Counted from the first letter of the stretch, positions 34,426 to 43,312 are shown. The stretch is 64,000 bases of DNA from Chitinophagales bacterium (GCA_020635995.1 JACJYS010000001.1:682001-746000), one strand, 5' to 3'. The notes: generated by a model from the letters alone, not told the origin. Translations and numbers: made by a program.

Positions 34426-35343
34426 TTAACTTATTAACTGCTCTATCGCTTTCCCTTCCCTCTCTAAAAACTCTTGATGCTTTTTAGTTGCTAATGTTCC
34501 TACATGTAATGTTCTATGACATAGTGCTGTATTGTATTTTTGTATGCGATGCATTAATGTTTTTGTTTCTTCATTAAAATAACAGTGGCTAAACTGCTCA
34601 AAAATGTAATCTAAGGCTGTTTCATTTGGGTGTAGCATATCCGCACCATAAAATCGGTAATCTCGCAAATCGTCCATCATTATTTCAAAAGAAGGGAAAT
34701 AGTTGGCTTGTGTTTCTGCTATAGCAGTTCTTAATATACTTTTGCTTATACTGTTTTCTTGCATGCCATCTTTTAAATGCCTTACAGGACTAAGCGTAAA
34801 AATAAGATGAACATTAGCGTTAAATTGCTTTAGCTGATTTTTTATATCTGCCAAACATTGTTTTACTTCATTAAAAGATAAAAGCTTTTTATTAAACTCA
34901 GTATTTGGTATTTTATGGCAATTAGCCACTATTTCATTTTGATACTCATATACCCAAGCAGTCCCTATCGTAATAAAAATATACGTTGCCTCTTTTAAAA
35001 AAGTATGGCTCTCATTTATGTTGTTATTTATTAAATCTAAAGTTTCCTTTTGGCTTGTTGTAGAAAATTTGCCATGATGATGCATACTGTGGTATAGCTC
35101 ATCATTTAGTACTAAATCATTAGCAGTATATTGTTTCTTTTCTATAATTTCTTGTAAGGCTTTTTTTATAGAAACAGGATTAAAAAGCACGCCATAAGGA
35201 TTGCATTGTGCATTAAAACGAAGTTCGTTTACTTTTTTAAAAATATTTTCTGAAAAACACGAGCCTATAAAAAACAACTTAGAAGCGTAAGTTATTTTAT
35301 TTTCAAAAGGAGGGATTTTAATTGGTGTTCTAAAATTATCCAT
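34426..35343 (-). CDS. GSCFA-domain protein
   Basis: 305 residues with the family-naming motif FFIGSCFSENIF near residue 27 and the LTLSPVRHLKDGMQENSISKSIL-type block (here IFTLSPVRHLKDG) near residue 185, ending with ADMLHPNETALDYIFEQF. These are SGNH-hydrolase-like: Gly-Ser-Cys near the start and Asp-x-x-His at the end. The family occurs in Bacteroidota and Alphaproteobacteria with no defined substrate to my knowledge. It follows the T9SS type B gene by 6 bases and forms an operon with it and the IscA-type gene. Confidence 0.92.
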   Translation of the reverse strand: MDNFRTPIKIPPFENKITYASKLFFIGSCFSENIFKKVNELRFNAQCNPYGVLFNPVSIKKALQEIIEKKQYTANDLVLNDELYHSMHHHGKFSTTSQKETLDLINNNINESHTFLKEATYIFITIGTAWVYEYQNEIVANCHKIPNTEFNKKLLSFNEVKQCLADIKNQLKQFNANVHLIFTLSPVRHLKDGMQENSISKSILRTAIAETQANYFPSFEIMMDDLRDYRFYGADMLHPNETALDYIFEQFSHCYFNEETKTLMHRIQKYNTALCHRTLHVGTLATKKHQEFLEREGKAIEQLIS

Positions 35344-35349
35344 TATAGA

Positions 35350-37449
35350 TTAACGTATTAGCATAAAACTGCCACTTTGCACAGCAGTTTCTTTAGTGTT
35401 TCTGTGTTCAAATTCTGCCACCCAATTATATACATCTATATTTTGTGCTTTACCCTCAATAGTGCCGTCCCACTCAAAAACGCTATCGCTTTCATAAAGT
35501 AATTCGCCCCAGCGATTATATATTTTTAATGATTTTTGCTCTAACTGAGGTAAAGGAATTATTCTAAAAATATCATTTACGCCATCATCATTGGGTGTAA
35601 AAGCATCTGGAGCTCCTGAAGGAGGGATATTCACTTTCACTTCTTTACATTCGGTTTTAGTACAGCCCAACTCATCTGTAACGGTTAAGCAAAAAGTGGT
35701 GGTTTCAAAAGGTTCTACCACTGTATTTCTTTCTGTATTGGGTTCTACATAATTAGGATTCCAACTATAAGTATAGTTAGGCGAAATAGGATTTATAACT
35801 CCATTTAAAAATACTGGATTGCCCACATCTACAGCTGAATTTGGACTTAAAACTATAACAATATCCGGATTTCTAACTGCTACATTTACTATGTCATTTT
35901 CTTCGCAGTTTACATCAAAAACATTCCAAGTTAACTGTGCTGTGTATGCATGATTTCCTCTTTCGGTAGGTTTTATATATAATGTATTGTTTTGCGAAAA
36001 TGAAGTTCCATTTTCCAACCAGTTAAATTGATAATCTTGTGTTGAATTAATACTGGCGGTAAGTAAAGCAGAATCGCCAGCACATATAATACTGTCTTTT
36101 TGGGCATTTATAGTTGTAGCCACAAAATTTACAGTGCTTTTATAAGGTGTGAAATTAAAAATAGCTCGTCCTTGCTCTCCGTTTTCTGCACCAATATCCA
36201 AACCATTGCACAATGTAGAAGTGTAATTTCCCTTAGTGCCACCATTTGCTACAAAAGAAATATTTGAGGGCGTGGAACTTTGTTTAACCCAAAGTAAACC
36301 ACCTGCTCCACCGCCACCTACTCCCGGGCAGTTTGTATTGTCATTATTATCTCCTCCATTGCCGCCATTAGCTTGTATTAATAAGTTATCGGTGTAAGTA
36401 TCTATATTTAATATTACAGTTCCTCCGGCACCGCCACCACCAGTTCCGTCTCCACTACCGGCTAAGGCATCTTGTCCGTTTGCAGAAATCTTAAATCCAT
36501 TAGCCGTTAATGATTGTGCATTTATAATAACCGTACCGGCACCATGGCCTCCTTCTGTTCCACTATTATTATTACTATCTCCGGCTCCACCTGCTCCGGC
36601 CATTAATATTCTGTTTTCGGTTGTAGTTGCAAAATTTCTTTGCCCGCCAAGTCCGCCAAATCCACTGCAAAATTGTGTATTTAGGTCATTGTCGCCTCCT
36701 CTACCTCCGTTTCCACCATTAGCTCCGCCACCGCCTCCGGCATTGTGGTCGTTGCCACCACCTCCGGCATTAGCATTTTTTGCTCGTCCTTTTGAGTTGT
36801 TATAAACCAAATTTCCAACGCCTTCTCCTATAAAAGCCCCACAATTATCTGATGCAATACAATAATAACCTAAAAATCCGCCCGTATTAGTATAACAATC
36901 ATTGTCGTTTGAATATAATCCACCTCTAAATCCTATTTCATCTACATAAATATCTGCTTGCATATCTACATTTCCACTGGCTTCAAATACTACTATACCT
37001 CCTATGCTTCCATTCCAAGGCAAACAACTAAGTGTGTTTTGAATAATAACATCTTCATACTGAGGTACTTTTATTACTTGTACAGCTTTATCGGCATCGT
37101 AGGGATAGCTCAATTCATTTTTAAACTGTAGTCCATTTATATTTCCTAAGTTTATACTTTTAACGTAGTTAAATTCGTATCTCCCAGCTTGAAAATAGTC
37201 TGTTACATTACCAAAAGTGTTATTAAAAGTTGTCAAATTAATATTAGCACCTTTCATTTGTACTATTAGCACATAATCGCCTACGGCAAATAGATTTTCT
37301 CCATTATTAGCTACTCTCATGGCATTGTTGCAAAAATCAATGTCTGTTACTGCTGCGTATTGATTAACTATAGGCGTATTTATTACCGTTTGAGCAGTAA
37401 TATTAATTGCAATTAATGAAAAGAATAAATAGGTTAGTATGTTTTTCAT
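35350..37449 (-). CDS. Secreted Gly-rich surface protein with T9SS type B (gliding-motility type) C-terminus
   Basis: 699 residues. Signal peptide MKNILTYLFFSLIAINITAQ. Residues about 150-420 are very rich in Gly/Asn (AGGGGNDHNAGGGGGANGGNGGRGG and similar), with beta-helix-like spacing. Ig-like strands follow (SNYTYSWNPNYVEP-type, near 555-580), then the CHU_C/gliding-motility C-terminal domain: PDAFTPNDDGVNDIFRI and LKIYNRWGELLYESDSVFEWDG. Such proteins are exported by T9SS, and several are adhesins. It lies 9 bases after the IscA-type gene and 6 before the GSCFA gene, all on the minus strand. Confidence 0.9.
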   Translation of the reverse strand: MKNILTYLFFSLIAINITAQTVINTPIVNQYAAVTDIDFCNNAMRVANNGENLFAVGDYVLIVQMKGANINLTTFNNTFGNVTDYFQAGRYEFNYVKSINLGNINGLQFKNELSYPYDADKAVQVIKVPQYEDVIIQNTLSCLPWNGSIGGIVVFEASGNVDMQADIYVDEIGFRGGLYSNDNDCYTNTGGFLGYYCIASDNCGAFIGEGVGNLVYNNSKGRAKNANAGGGGNDHNAGGGGGANGGNGGRGGDNDLNTQFCSGFGGLGGQRNFATTTENRILMAGAGGAGDSNNNSGTEGGHGAGTVIINAQSLTANGFKISANGQDALAGSGDGTGGGGAGGTVILNIDTYTDNLLIQANGGNGGDNNDNTNCPGVGGGGAGGLLWVKQSSTPSNISFVANGGTKGNYTSTLCNGLDIGAENGEQGRAIFNFTPYKSTVNFVATTINAQKDSIICAGDSALLTASINSTQDYQFNWLENGTSFSQNNTLYIKPTERGNHAYTAQLTWNVFDVNCEENDIVNVAVRNPDIVIVLSPNSAVDVGNPVFLNGVINPISPNYTYSWNPNYVEPNTERNTVVEPFETTTFCLTVTDELGCTKTECKEVKVNIPPSGAPDAFTPNDDGVNDIFRIIPLPQLEQKSLKIYNRWGELLYESDSVFEWDGTIEGKAQNIDVYNWVAEFEHRNTKETAVQSGSFMLIR

Positions 37450-37458
37450 AATTAATTT

Positions 37459-37806
37459 TTAAGCAAAAGATGTACCACAGCCGCAGGTTTCATTAGCATT
37501 GGGATTGTTAAATGTAAAACCTCTGTTGTTTAGTCCGTCTTCATAATCTACTTCCATATTATTAATAAGTCTTACCTCATCTTTGTTTATCCCAATATTT
37601 AATCCGTCTATATGGTATAAAGTAAGTCCTTTAACTTGTTCTACAAATTCAAAAACATAGGTATATCCCGAGCAGCCGCCATTATTTACCCCTATATGTA
37701 AAATCTTATTTTCTAAGTTGCGAGAAACTAATCTTTTAATTTCTTTTAAAGCACTTTCTGTAAATTTTATAGGTAAACTATCATTATTTATTATGCTATC
37801 TTTCAT
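37459..37806 (-). CDS. HesB/IscA-type iron-sulfur carrier
   Basis: 115 residues. A-type Fe-S carrier with the three conserved cysteines: NNGGCSGYTYVFEF near residue 44 and CGCGTSFA at the C-terminus. It delivers Fe-S clusters to apoproteins. IscA, ErpA and SufA cannot be told apart from sequence alone. No suf genes are adjacent; it is the first gene of a three-gene minus-strand run with the T9SS protein and GSCFA. Confidence 0.93.
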   Translation of the reverse strand: MKDSIINNDSLPIKFTESALKEIKRLVSRNLENKILHIGVNNGGCSGYTYVFEFVEQVKGLTLYHIDGLNIGINKDEVRLINNMEVDYEDGLNNRGFTFNNPNANETCGCGTSFA

Positions 37807-37858
37807 TATTCTACGTTTTTAGTATTAAATTGCAAAAAATTAAAACAAAGATACATAA

Positions 37859-38392
37859 ATGTATATGGACTTAGTGTTAGAAATTCTAAAATATACTTTG
37901 CCTGCTTTGGTGGTGGCATTGGTAGTATATGTTATGCTTAAAACCTATTTTGATAATAATTACAAACTGAAAGTTTTAGATTTAAAATCTAAAAACAGTA
38001 AAGAGTATTTACCCCTAAAACTTCAGGCTTACGAAAGGCTTACATTGTTTGTGCACAGAACTTCTCCCGAAAACTTAATACCCCGAAACACGCTTCCTAA
38101 TCAAACGGCTAAACAATTAAAAAAACTACTTTTGCAATCTATTCAACAAGAATTTGAACATAATATAACGCAGCAAGTTTATGTTTCTAATAATGTGTGG
38201 AACGCCATAGTTGCCTATAAAGCTCAATTAATTAAAACCATAAATATTATTGATCAAAAACTGGGAGATGGAAAAACTGCCTACGATTTAAGTAAAATTA
38301 TTTTAGAAGAATACCACAATAATGAAGAACTTTTAACTGCGGCACAAGTAAATGATATTATAAAAGCTGAAATTAAACACTTATTTATTTAA
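37859..38392 (+). CDS. Conserved Bacteroidota membrane-anchored protein of unknown function
   Basis: 177 residues. One N-terminal membrane helix (ILKYTLPALVVALVVYVML, residues about 9-27) and a soluble helical domain (LPLKLQAYERLTLFVHRTSPENL, then KQLKKLLLQSIQQEFEHNITQQVYVS) that I recall as typical of a short uncharacterised family of the phylum. The stop overlaps the start of the nucleotidase C-terminal gene by one base, so the three genes here form one operon. Role unknown. Confidence 0.75.
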   Translation: MYMDLVLEILKYTLPALVVALVVYVMLKTYFDNNYKLKVLDLKSKNSKEYLPLKLQAYERLTLFVHRTSPENLIPRNTLPNQTAKQLKKLLLQSIQQEFEHNITQQVYVSNNVWNAIVAYKAQLIKTINIIDQKLGDGKTAYDLSKIILEEYHNNEELLTAAQVNDIIKAEIKHLFI

Positions 38393-39126
38393 TGAAACAC
38401 GCTATTTGGATATTACTTTTAGTTTTTTCGGCATGCCGAAGCACTTATGTGCTAGATGAAATAGGAGAATCACAACAAAAATTTGACCTTAATTATACCA
38501 AGCAAGATACCTTAATAGAAAGCGAAATAAAACCTTATAGAACAGAGCTGAATAAAAGCATGAATAGCGTTATAGCTCAAGCTGAAAAAACTTTAACAAA
38601 AGCACAACCGGAATCTACTTTAGGAAATTTGCTGGCAGACGGCACATTAATAATGGCAGAAAAATATACTAATAGCTCTATTGATATAGGAATAGTAAAC
38701 TACGGAGGCATAAGAGTGCCCAGCATAAACAAAGGAGCTGTTACCTTAGGAAATGTATATGAGCTAATGCCTTTTGATAATTATTTGGTGGTACTAAATA
38801 TAAAAGGAAGTGTATTAATAGACGTATGCAATGTGATAGCTGTAAAAAAAGGTTGGCCTGTTAGTGGTTTAACAATGGCTATAAAAGACGGTAAAGCAGA
38901 AAACATAAAAATCAAAAATGAAGCTATAGATAAAGATAAAGAATATTCAGTAGCTATTTCCGATTATTTAGCCAATGGAGGAGATAATTTGAGTATGTTA
39001 GTAAATATAAAACAGCAAAACACCAATATACTGTTAAGAGATGCTTGGATTGAATATTTTAAGCTATTAAATAGTGAAGGAAAATTTTTAAATGCTAACT
39101 TAGAAAACAGAATTAGCAATGAATAG
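38392..39126 (+). CDS. 5'-nucleotidase C-terminal-domain lipoprotein (substrate-binding half)
   Basis: 244 residues. A lipobox-like N-terminus (WILLLVFSAC, Cys near 15) precedes a 5'-nucleotidase C-terminal domain: STLGNLLADGTLIMAE, DIGIVNYGGIRVPSINKG, LMPFDNYLVVLNIKG and YSVAISDYLANGGDNLSML. In standard UshA/CD73-type enzymes this is the second domain and binds the nucleoside. Here the metal-binding catalytic half is a separate gene that overlaps by 8 bases downstream. The two products probably work together outside the cytoplasm. Confidence 0.9.
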   Translation: MKHAIWILLLVFSACRSTYVLDEIGESQQKFDLNYTKQDTLIESEIKPYRTELNKSMNSVIAQAEKTLTKAQPESTLGNLLADGTLIMAEKYTNSSIDIGIVNYGGIRVPSINKGAVTLGNVYELMPFDNYLVVLNIKGSVLIDVCNVIAVKKGWPVSGLTMAIKDGKAENIKIKNEAIDKDKEYSVAISDYLANGGDNLSMLVNIKQQNTNILLRDAWIEYFKLLNSEGKFLNANLENRISNE

Positions 39127-40063
39127 AAGAGCCTTTATAAAAAAAATAGGAGTTAGTGGCTTAGTACTTGGTGGTTCGGCTATTCCTTTTGAAATTTTAG
39201 CAGGAAATACCGATGCTGACTTTGAAAAAATAACCATACTTCACACTAATGATACACATAGTAGAATAGACCCTTTTCCTGCGGGCAGTAAATACGAAGG
39301 GCTGGGCGGTATGGCTAAAAGAGCCCATTTAGTAAAGCAAATAAGAAATGATAATGAGCATGTTTTACTATTAGATGCAGGAGATACTTTTCAAGGTACG
39401 CCCTACTTTAATATATATGGTGGCGAAATAGAATTTAAGTTAATGAGCGATATGGGCTATGATGCTACCACTTTAGGCAATCATGATTTTGATGCGGGAA
39501 TGGAAGGGCTTATAAAACAATTTCCTCATGCTCAATTTCCTTTTTTAATAAGTAATTATGCTTTTGAAAACACACCTTTAATAAACCAACCACATATAAA
39601 ACCGTATAAAATTTTTAAGAAAGGAGATATTAAAATTGGTGTTTTTGGTGTAGGAATAGAATTAAAAGGATTAGTACCCGATAAATTATATGGCGAAACA
39701 CAATATATTGACCCCATAAAAACGGCAAATTACATGGCAAGTTTATTAAAAAATGACTTAAATTGTCATTTTGTAGTATGTCTTTCGCATTTAGGGTTAA
39801 AATATGACACAAAAAAAGTTTCTGACTTAATTTTAGCACAGCAAACAAAAAATGTGGATATAGTAATAGGAGGGCATACACATACCTTTTTAGATAAACC
39901 TATGGTTGTTAACAACTTAAAAGGAAAGCCTGTAGTTGTTAATCAAGTGGGCTGGGCAGGCATTAACCTTGGAAGGCTTGATATAACGCTGAAAAAAGAT
40001 TTACGTAAAAACACTAAAAAATACACCCCTGTTATTTTTAGCAAAAAAACAATAGTAAAATAA
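39119..40063 (+). CDS. Calcineurin-type metallophosphatase (5'-nucleotidase N-terminal half)
   Basis: 314 residues. The N-terminus MNRRAFIKKIGVSGLVLGG looks like a Tat signal. The catalytic metallophosphatase motifs are intact: ILHTNDTHSRIDPFP near residue 40, DAGDTFQG near 83, LGNHDFDAG near 120, and IGGHTHTF near 250. This is the half of UshA/CD73 that binds the two metals. It overlaps the gene for the C-terminal half by 8 bases. The Tat-type signal suggests export in folded, metal-loaded form, while its partner is a lipoprotein using Sec. Confidence 0.92.
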   Translation: MNRRAFIKKIGVSGLVLGGSAIPFEILAGNTDADFEKITILHTNDTHSRIDPFPAGSKYEGLGGMAKRAHLVKQIRNDNEHVLLLDAGDTFQGTPYFNIYGGEIEFKLMSDMGYDATTLGNHDFDAGMEGLIKQFPHAQFPFLISNYAFENTPLINQPHIKPYKIFKKGDIKIGVFGVGIELKGLVPDKLYGETQYIDPIKTANYMASLLKNDLNCHFVVCLSHLGLKYDTKKVSDLILAQQTKNVDIVIGGHTHTFLDKPMVVNNLKGKPVVVNQVGWAGINLGRLDITLKKDLRKNTKKYTPVIFSKKTIVK

Positions 40064-40138
40064 GTTTTTTTTAAACAATATTTTTCTCACTTTTACACTT
40101 CGTTTCTATTGTTGATAACTAAAAAACTCAAACCTTCT

Positions 40139-41575
40139 ATGAATAAAAAGACTCACGATTCTGTATGGTTCAATGCGTTAAAAATAATACAAGACAATGT
40201 AAGTATACAAAGTTTTAAAACGTGGTTTGAACCCATAGTGCCCGTGGGCTTAAAAGATAATGTATTAACTATACAGGTGCCAAGCCAGTTTTTTTACGAA
40301 TGGTTAGAAGAACATTATGTTTCGTTATTAAGAAAAACCATACAGAGAGAATTAGGACCGGACGCCAGATTAGAATATAGAATAGTAGTAGAAAATAGCA
40401 ATAGCACTTCAGGACCATACACTATAGAATATCCAAATTATAATACAGGCAGTTCAGAAAATCAAGAATCTACTATACCTATGGTAATAGGGAAAAACAT
40501 AAAAAATCCTTTTATCATTCCGGGATTAAAAAAAGTAAATATAGATTCGCAGCTAAACCAAAACTATAATTTTGACAATTTTATAGAAGGCGATTGTAAT
40601 AGATTGCCACGTTCGGCAGGTTATGCCGTTTCGCAAAAGCCGGCAGGTACAGCTTTTAATCCATTAGTAATATGGGGCGGTGTAGGTTTAGGTAAAACGC
40701 ACTTAGCACAAGCTGTAGGAAATGAAATAAAAAAGAAATTTCCCAACAAAACAGTTTTATATGTTTCGTCAGAAAAATTTACCAATCAATTTATTGATGC
40801 CTTAAAAAATAATGCGGTAAATGATTTTATTCATTTTTACCAATTAATAGATGTATTAATAGTAGATGATATTCAGTTTTTTGCCAACAAACAAAAAACA
40901 CAAGATATTTTCTTTCATATATTTAACCACTTGCACCAAAATGGCAAGCAGTTAATATTAACGTCCGATAGACCGCCAAGAGATTTAGAAGGCATGGAAG
41001 AACGTTTACTTTCAAGATTTAAGTGGGGACTAAGTGCCGACCTTACTATTCCGGATTTTGAAACAAGAATAGCCATTTTAGAAAAGAAAATGTACTCAGA
41101 CGGCATAGAATTGCCACGAGAAGTGGTAGAATTTGTGGCCTACAACATCAATACTAATATTAGAGAATTGGAAGGTGCTTTAATTTCATTATTGGCACAG
41201 AGTTCTTTAAACAAAAAAGATATAGACTTAGATTTAGCAAAGAAAATAATAAAGAACTTTGTAAAGAGTGTGAGCAGAGAAGTTTCTGTAGAATACATAC
41301 AAAAAATAGTTTGCGAATATTTTGATGTGCCTATAGAAAAGCTGAAAGAAAAAACAAGAAAACGTCAGTTTGTACAAGCAAGACAGCTTTCAATGTACTT
41401 AGCTAAGAACTATACAAAAAATTCATTAAAAGTAATAGGGAAGTATTTTGGGGGTAGAGACCACAGTACGGTTATACATTCTTGCCAGTCTATAAAGGAT
41501 TTGTTAGACACTGATCCGGACTTTAAGGAAAGTGTAGAAGAAATACAGAAGAAAATACAAATGAATATAGGCTAA
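40139..41575 (+). CDS. dnaA: Chromosomal replication initiator DnaA
   Basis: About 478 residues from ATG 40139 (the frame extends to a TTG at 40109, ten residues upstream). Domain I (VWFNALKIIQDNVSIQSFKTWFEP), a short linker, the AAA+ domain with GGVGLGKTHLAQA near 190 and VDDIQFFANK, and domain IV with the DnaA signature GGRDHSTVIHSCQSI near residue 450. The flanks (40064-40138 and 41576-41636) show no cluster of DnaA boxes, so oriC is probably elsewhere. Confidence 0.97.
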   Translation: MNKKTHDSVWFNALKIIQDNVSIQSFKTWFEPIVPVGLKDNVLTIQVPSQFFYEWLEEHYVSLLRKTIQRELGPDARLEYRIVVENSNSTSGPYTIEYPNYNTGSSENQESTIPMVIGKNIKNPFIIPGLKKVNIDSQLNQNYNFDNFIEGDCNRLPRSAGYAVSQKPAGTAFNPLVIWGGVGLGKTHLAQAVGNEIKKKFPNKTVLYVSSEKFTNQFIDALKNNAVNDFIHFYQLIDVLIVDDIQFFANKQKTQDIFFHIFNHLHQNGKQLILTSDRPPRDLEGMEERLLSRFKWGLSADLTIPDFETRIAILEKKMYSDGIELPREVVEFVAYNINTNIRELEGALISLLAQSSLNKKDIDLDLAKKIIKNFVKSVSREVSVEYIQKIVCEYFDVPIEKLKEKTRKRQFVQARQLSMYLAKNYTKNSLKVIGKYFGGRDHSTVIHSCQSIKDLLDTDPDFKESVEEIQKKIQMNIG

Positions 41576-41581
41576 AAGATT

Positions 41582-41610
41582 TTGCAATAATAAAAAATAC
41601 ATTATCTTTG
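41582..41610 (+). promoter_or_regulatory. Promoter of tRNA-Ser
   Basis: TTG at 41582-41584 and TATCTTTG at 41603-41610 with an 18-base spacer, 26 bases before the tRNA. A good match to TTG/TAnnTTTG. Confidence 0.7.
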
Positions 41611-41636
41611 CCGTCCGTTCTGAAAAATAAGAGCTT

Positions 41637-41720
41637 GGAGAGGTGCCGGAGTGGTAACGGAGCAGATTGCTAATCTGTCGGCTCGCAAGGGTCGCCTGGG
41701 TTCGAGTCCCAGTCTCTCCG
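41637..41720 (+). tRNA. tRNA-Ser(GCT)
   Basis: The acceptor stem GGAGAGG (41637-41643) pairs with TCTCTCC (41713-41719), discriminator G at 41720. The anticodon loop TTGCTAA gives anticodon GCT. A long variable arm (CGGCTCGCAAGGGTCG region) is as expected for serine, and the T-loop is GGTTCGAGTCC. CCA is not encoded (CA follows). Confidence 0.95.
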
Positions 41721-41736
41721 CATAAAAGGGTTTGGG

Positions 41737-41766
41737 TTTGGGTGTGATTGAAGTGTGGGTGTGAAG
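41737..41766 (+). repeat. Left arm of an inverted repeat flanking the four-helix-bundle gene
   Basis: The sequence around TTGGGTGTGA...AGTGTGGGTGTG matches, in inverse orientation, bases 42207-42234: two perfect blocks of 10 and 12 bases separated by 4 versus 1 bases. It starts 17 bases after tRNA-Ser. Confidence 0.7.
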
Positions 41767-41799
41767 TAAATAAATGAGAATATTAAAAGTTAATAACCC

Positions 41800-42147
41800 A
41801 TGTTTGATTTTGAGAAGTTAGAAGTATATCAAGAGATAAGGGTGTTAAATAAAACGCTACTTCCTTTGGTATTTAAGTTTCAAAAATCAGATCCATACCT
41901 TGCAGACCAGCTTAAACGAGCAGGTTTAAGTGTACAGCTAAATTTAGCTGAGGGCACTGGAAGAATGACAAATGCAGATAAGAAAAGATTCTACATTATG
42001 TCGCGTAGTTCTGTAAATGAATGTGTATCTATTTTGCAAACCGCAGTAGATATAGAAATAATAAATGAGGTGGATTATACTTTTTGTTATGAAAAGTATG
42101 AAAAAATTTCAAAAATGCTTCTTGGAATGATAAGAAGTTTGAGTTGA
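41800..42147 (+). CDS. Four-helix-bundle protein (23S rRNA intervening-sequence family)
   Basis: 115 residues of the four-helix-bundle/S23 family: FEKLEVYQEIRVLNKTLLPLV, a helix with ADQLKRAGLSVQLNLAEGTGR near 45-65, then KKRFYIMSRSSVNECVSIL and a final helix. Family members are often encoded inside intervening sequences of 23S rRNA genes or as lone genes; their biochemical role is unknown. Here the gene is between tRNA-Ser and tRNA-Pro and is enclosed by an inverted repeat (41737-41766 and 42207-42234). No own promoter is obvious. Confidence 0.9.
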   Translation: MFDFEKLEVYQEIRVLNKTLLPLVFKFQKSDPYLADQLKRAGLSVQLNLAEGTGRMTNADKKRFYIMSRSSVNECVSILQTAVDIEIINEVDYTFCYEKYEKISKMLLGMIRSLS

Positions 42148-42206
42148 TTTTTTAATTTTGCAACTCAAAATTGGTTTAGCAATAAAATCAAAACATTGAA
42201 AAACCG

Positions 42207-42234
42207 CCCACACCCACACTCTCACACCCAACAC
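42207..42234 (-). repeat. Right arm of the inverted repeat flanking the four-helix-bundle gene
   Basis: Complement of the left arm at 41737-41766. It ends 6 bases before tRNA-Pro. A transcript across the gene could fold into a stem enclosing it. Confidence 0.7.
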
Positions 42235-42240
42235 ATTTAT

Positions 42241-42315
42241 AGGGGTGTAGCGCAGTCCGGTTAGCGCACCTGGTTTGGGACCAGGGGGTCGAAGGTTCGA
42301 ATCCTTTCACCCCTA
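42241..42315 (+). tRNA. tRNA-Pro(TGG)
   Basis: Acceptor AGGGGTG (42241-42247) pairs with CACCCCT (42308-42314), discriminator A at 42315. The anticodon loop TTTGGGA gives TGG. The T arm is GAAGGTTCGAATCCTTT. CCA is not encoded. The antisense frame 42188-42373 is a typical false gene over a tRNA. Confidence 0.95.
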
Positions 42316-42327
42316 CTATAAATGAAG

Positions 42328-42355
42328 AAAAGGAAGTCAAATTTGGCTTCCTTTT
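42328..42355 (+). terminator. Terminator after tRNA-Pro
   Basis: AAAAGGAAGTC (42328-42338) pairs with GGCTTCCTTTT (42345-42355) with one G-U pair, followed by TTTTGT. Confidence 0.8.
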
Positions 42356-42448
42356 TTTGTTTGTAATTCTCACAATGAGTCTTCTAATTTACAAGGGGTT
42401 CTGCCTCCTTGGAGTATCCCTTTTATAGTCCGATATTGCTTCCTTAAT

Positions 42449-43270
42449 TCAGATTATTGAATTTTTCTTTACACGATTTAAAAACTCGTTCCATTCATAT
42501 TCACTCAATGCTCTTGCCCTGTATTGTACCTCATCTATTAATGCCCATGATTTAGGTTTTTGCTCTTTTAGTTTTTCATAAGGTATTAAATATGAATCAT
42601 TGCCATCATTTAATGCAAAAAGGTCTGCATACGAAATATAAGAAAATTCATTTAGATTATAGCCCGTTAGTGTTCTTTTTTTATCTTCTTCTTTTTCTAA
42701 TAAATCATAAACAGGGGTGTACTGGGGGTGCGGGAGCTCATATTGTGCGATTCTTATATAGTACCAAAGTCTTTCTATTTGTTTCATTTCATCTGAGCTA
42801 TATGCCTCCATTTCGGCTACTGTATTTTTGCCAATATAAAACCAACCAAAAGGACAGTATGTACCAATAGGCTTTTTTTCGTAATCCACTAATTTTTTCA
42901 TAATATCCCACTCACTTAATTGGGCATTTCTGATGTATTTATCGTTATAATAAGTATCTATATCATCTATGCGACTTTCATTTTCATAATAAGCTTGCCC
43001 TTGTGTTAAGTGTAAAATTGCTTTTATGGTATCTTTATATAAATCCCAGTCTTCTTTGCAGGCTAATGAAGTTATACGCACAGAATAATTATTGCCAGGT
43101 TCTTTTGAGTATTCAATTTGTTTTATGCTAATATTGGGTAAATGTATTTTATAAATCATTTCATTTGGGAGCAACATAATCTCTCTTTTTTTCATATTGC
43201 CTACATAGTCTAAAACAATATCAAAGTTTTTTAATGGCTTTATTGGTCTTATATATGTTTCTATACTCAT
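42449..43270 (-). CDS. Hypothetical protein, 273 residues, next to the restriction-modification island
   Basis: Not recognised. A soluble, acidic and aromatic-rich protein with no signal peptide or membrane helix. Notable parts are MLLPNEMIYKIHLPNISI, WDLYKDTIKAILHLTQGQAYYE, and LIDEVQYRARALSEYEWNEFL at the C-terminus. The mixed strand-helix pattern gives no family. It is on the same strand as the restriction-modification island, 444 bases downstream of its last small gene, and may be cargo of the island. Confidence 0.65.
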   Translation of the reverse strand: MSIETYIRPIKPLKNFDIVLDYVGNMKKREIMLLPNEMIYKIHLPNISIKQIEYSKEPGNNYSVRITSLACKEDWDLYKDTIKAILHLTQGQAYYENESRIDDIDTYYNDKYIRNAQLSEWDIMKKLVDYEKKPIGTYCPFGWFYIGKNTVAEMEAYSSDEMKQIERLWYYIRIAQYELPHPQYTPVYDLLEKEEDKKRTLTGYNLNEFSYISYADLFALNDGNDSYLIPYEKLKEQKPKSWALIDEVQYRARALSEYEWNEFLNRVKKNSII

Positions 43271-43312
43271 AATTTGGTTTTTTTAATTGATTGCTAATTT
43301 CATTTTTTCCCC

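Noticed and set aside
40064..41636. oriC next to dnaA
   Set aside because: No cluster of DnaA boxes or AT-rich unwinding region in the flanks of dnaA.
42188..42373. Minus-strand frame over tRNA-Pro (GFEPSTPWSQTRC)
   Set aside because: A well-known false gene pattern produced by reading a tRNA-Pro gene antisense.
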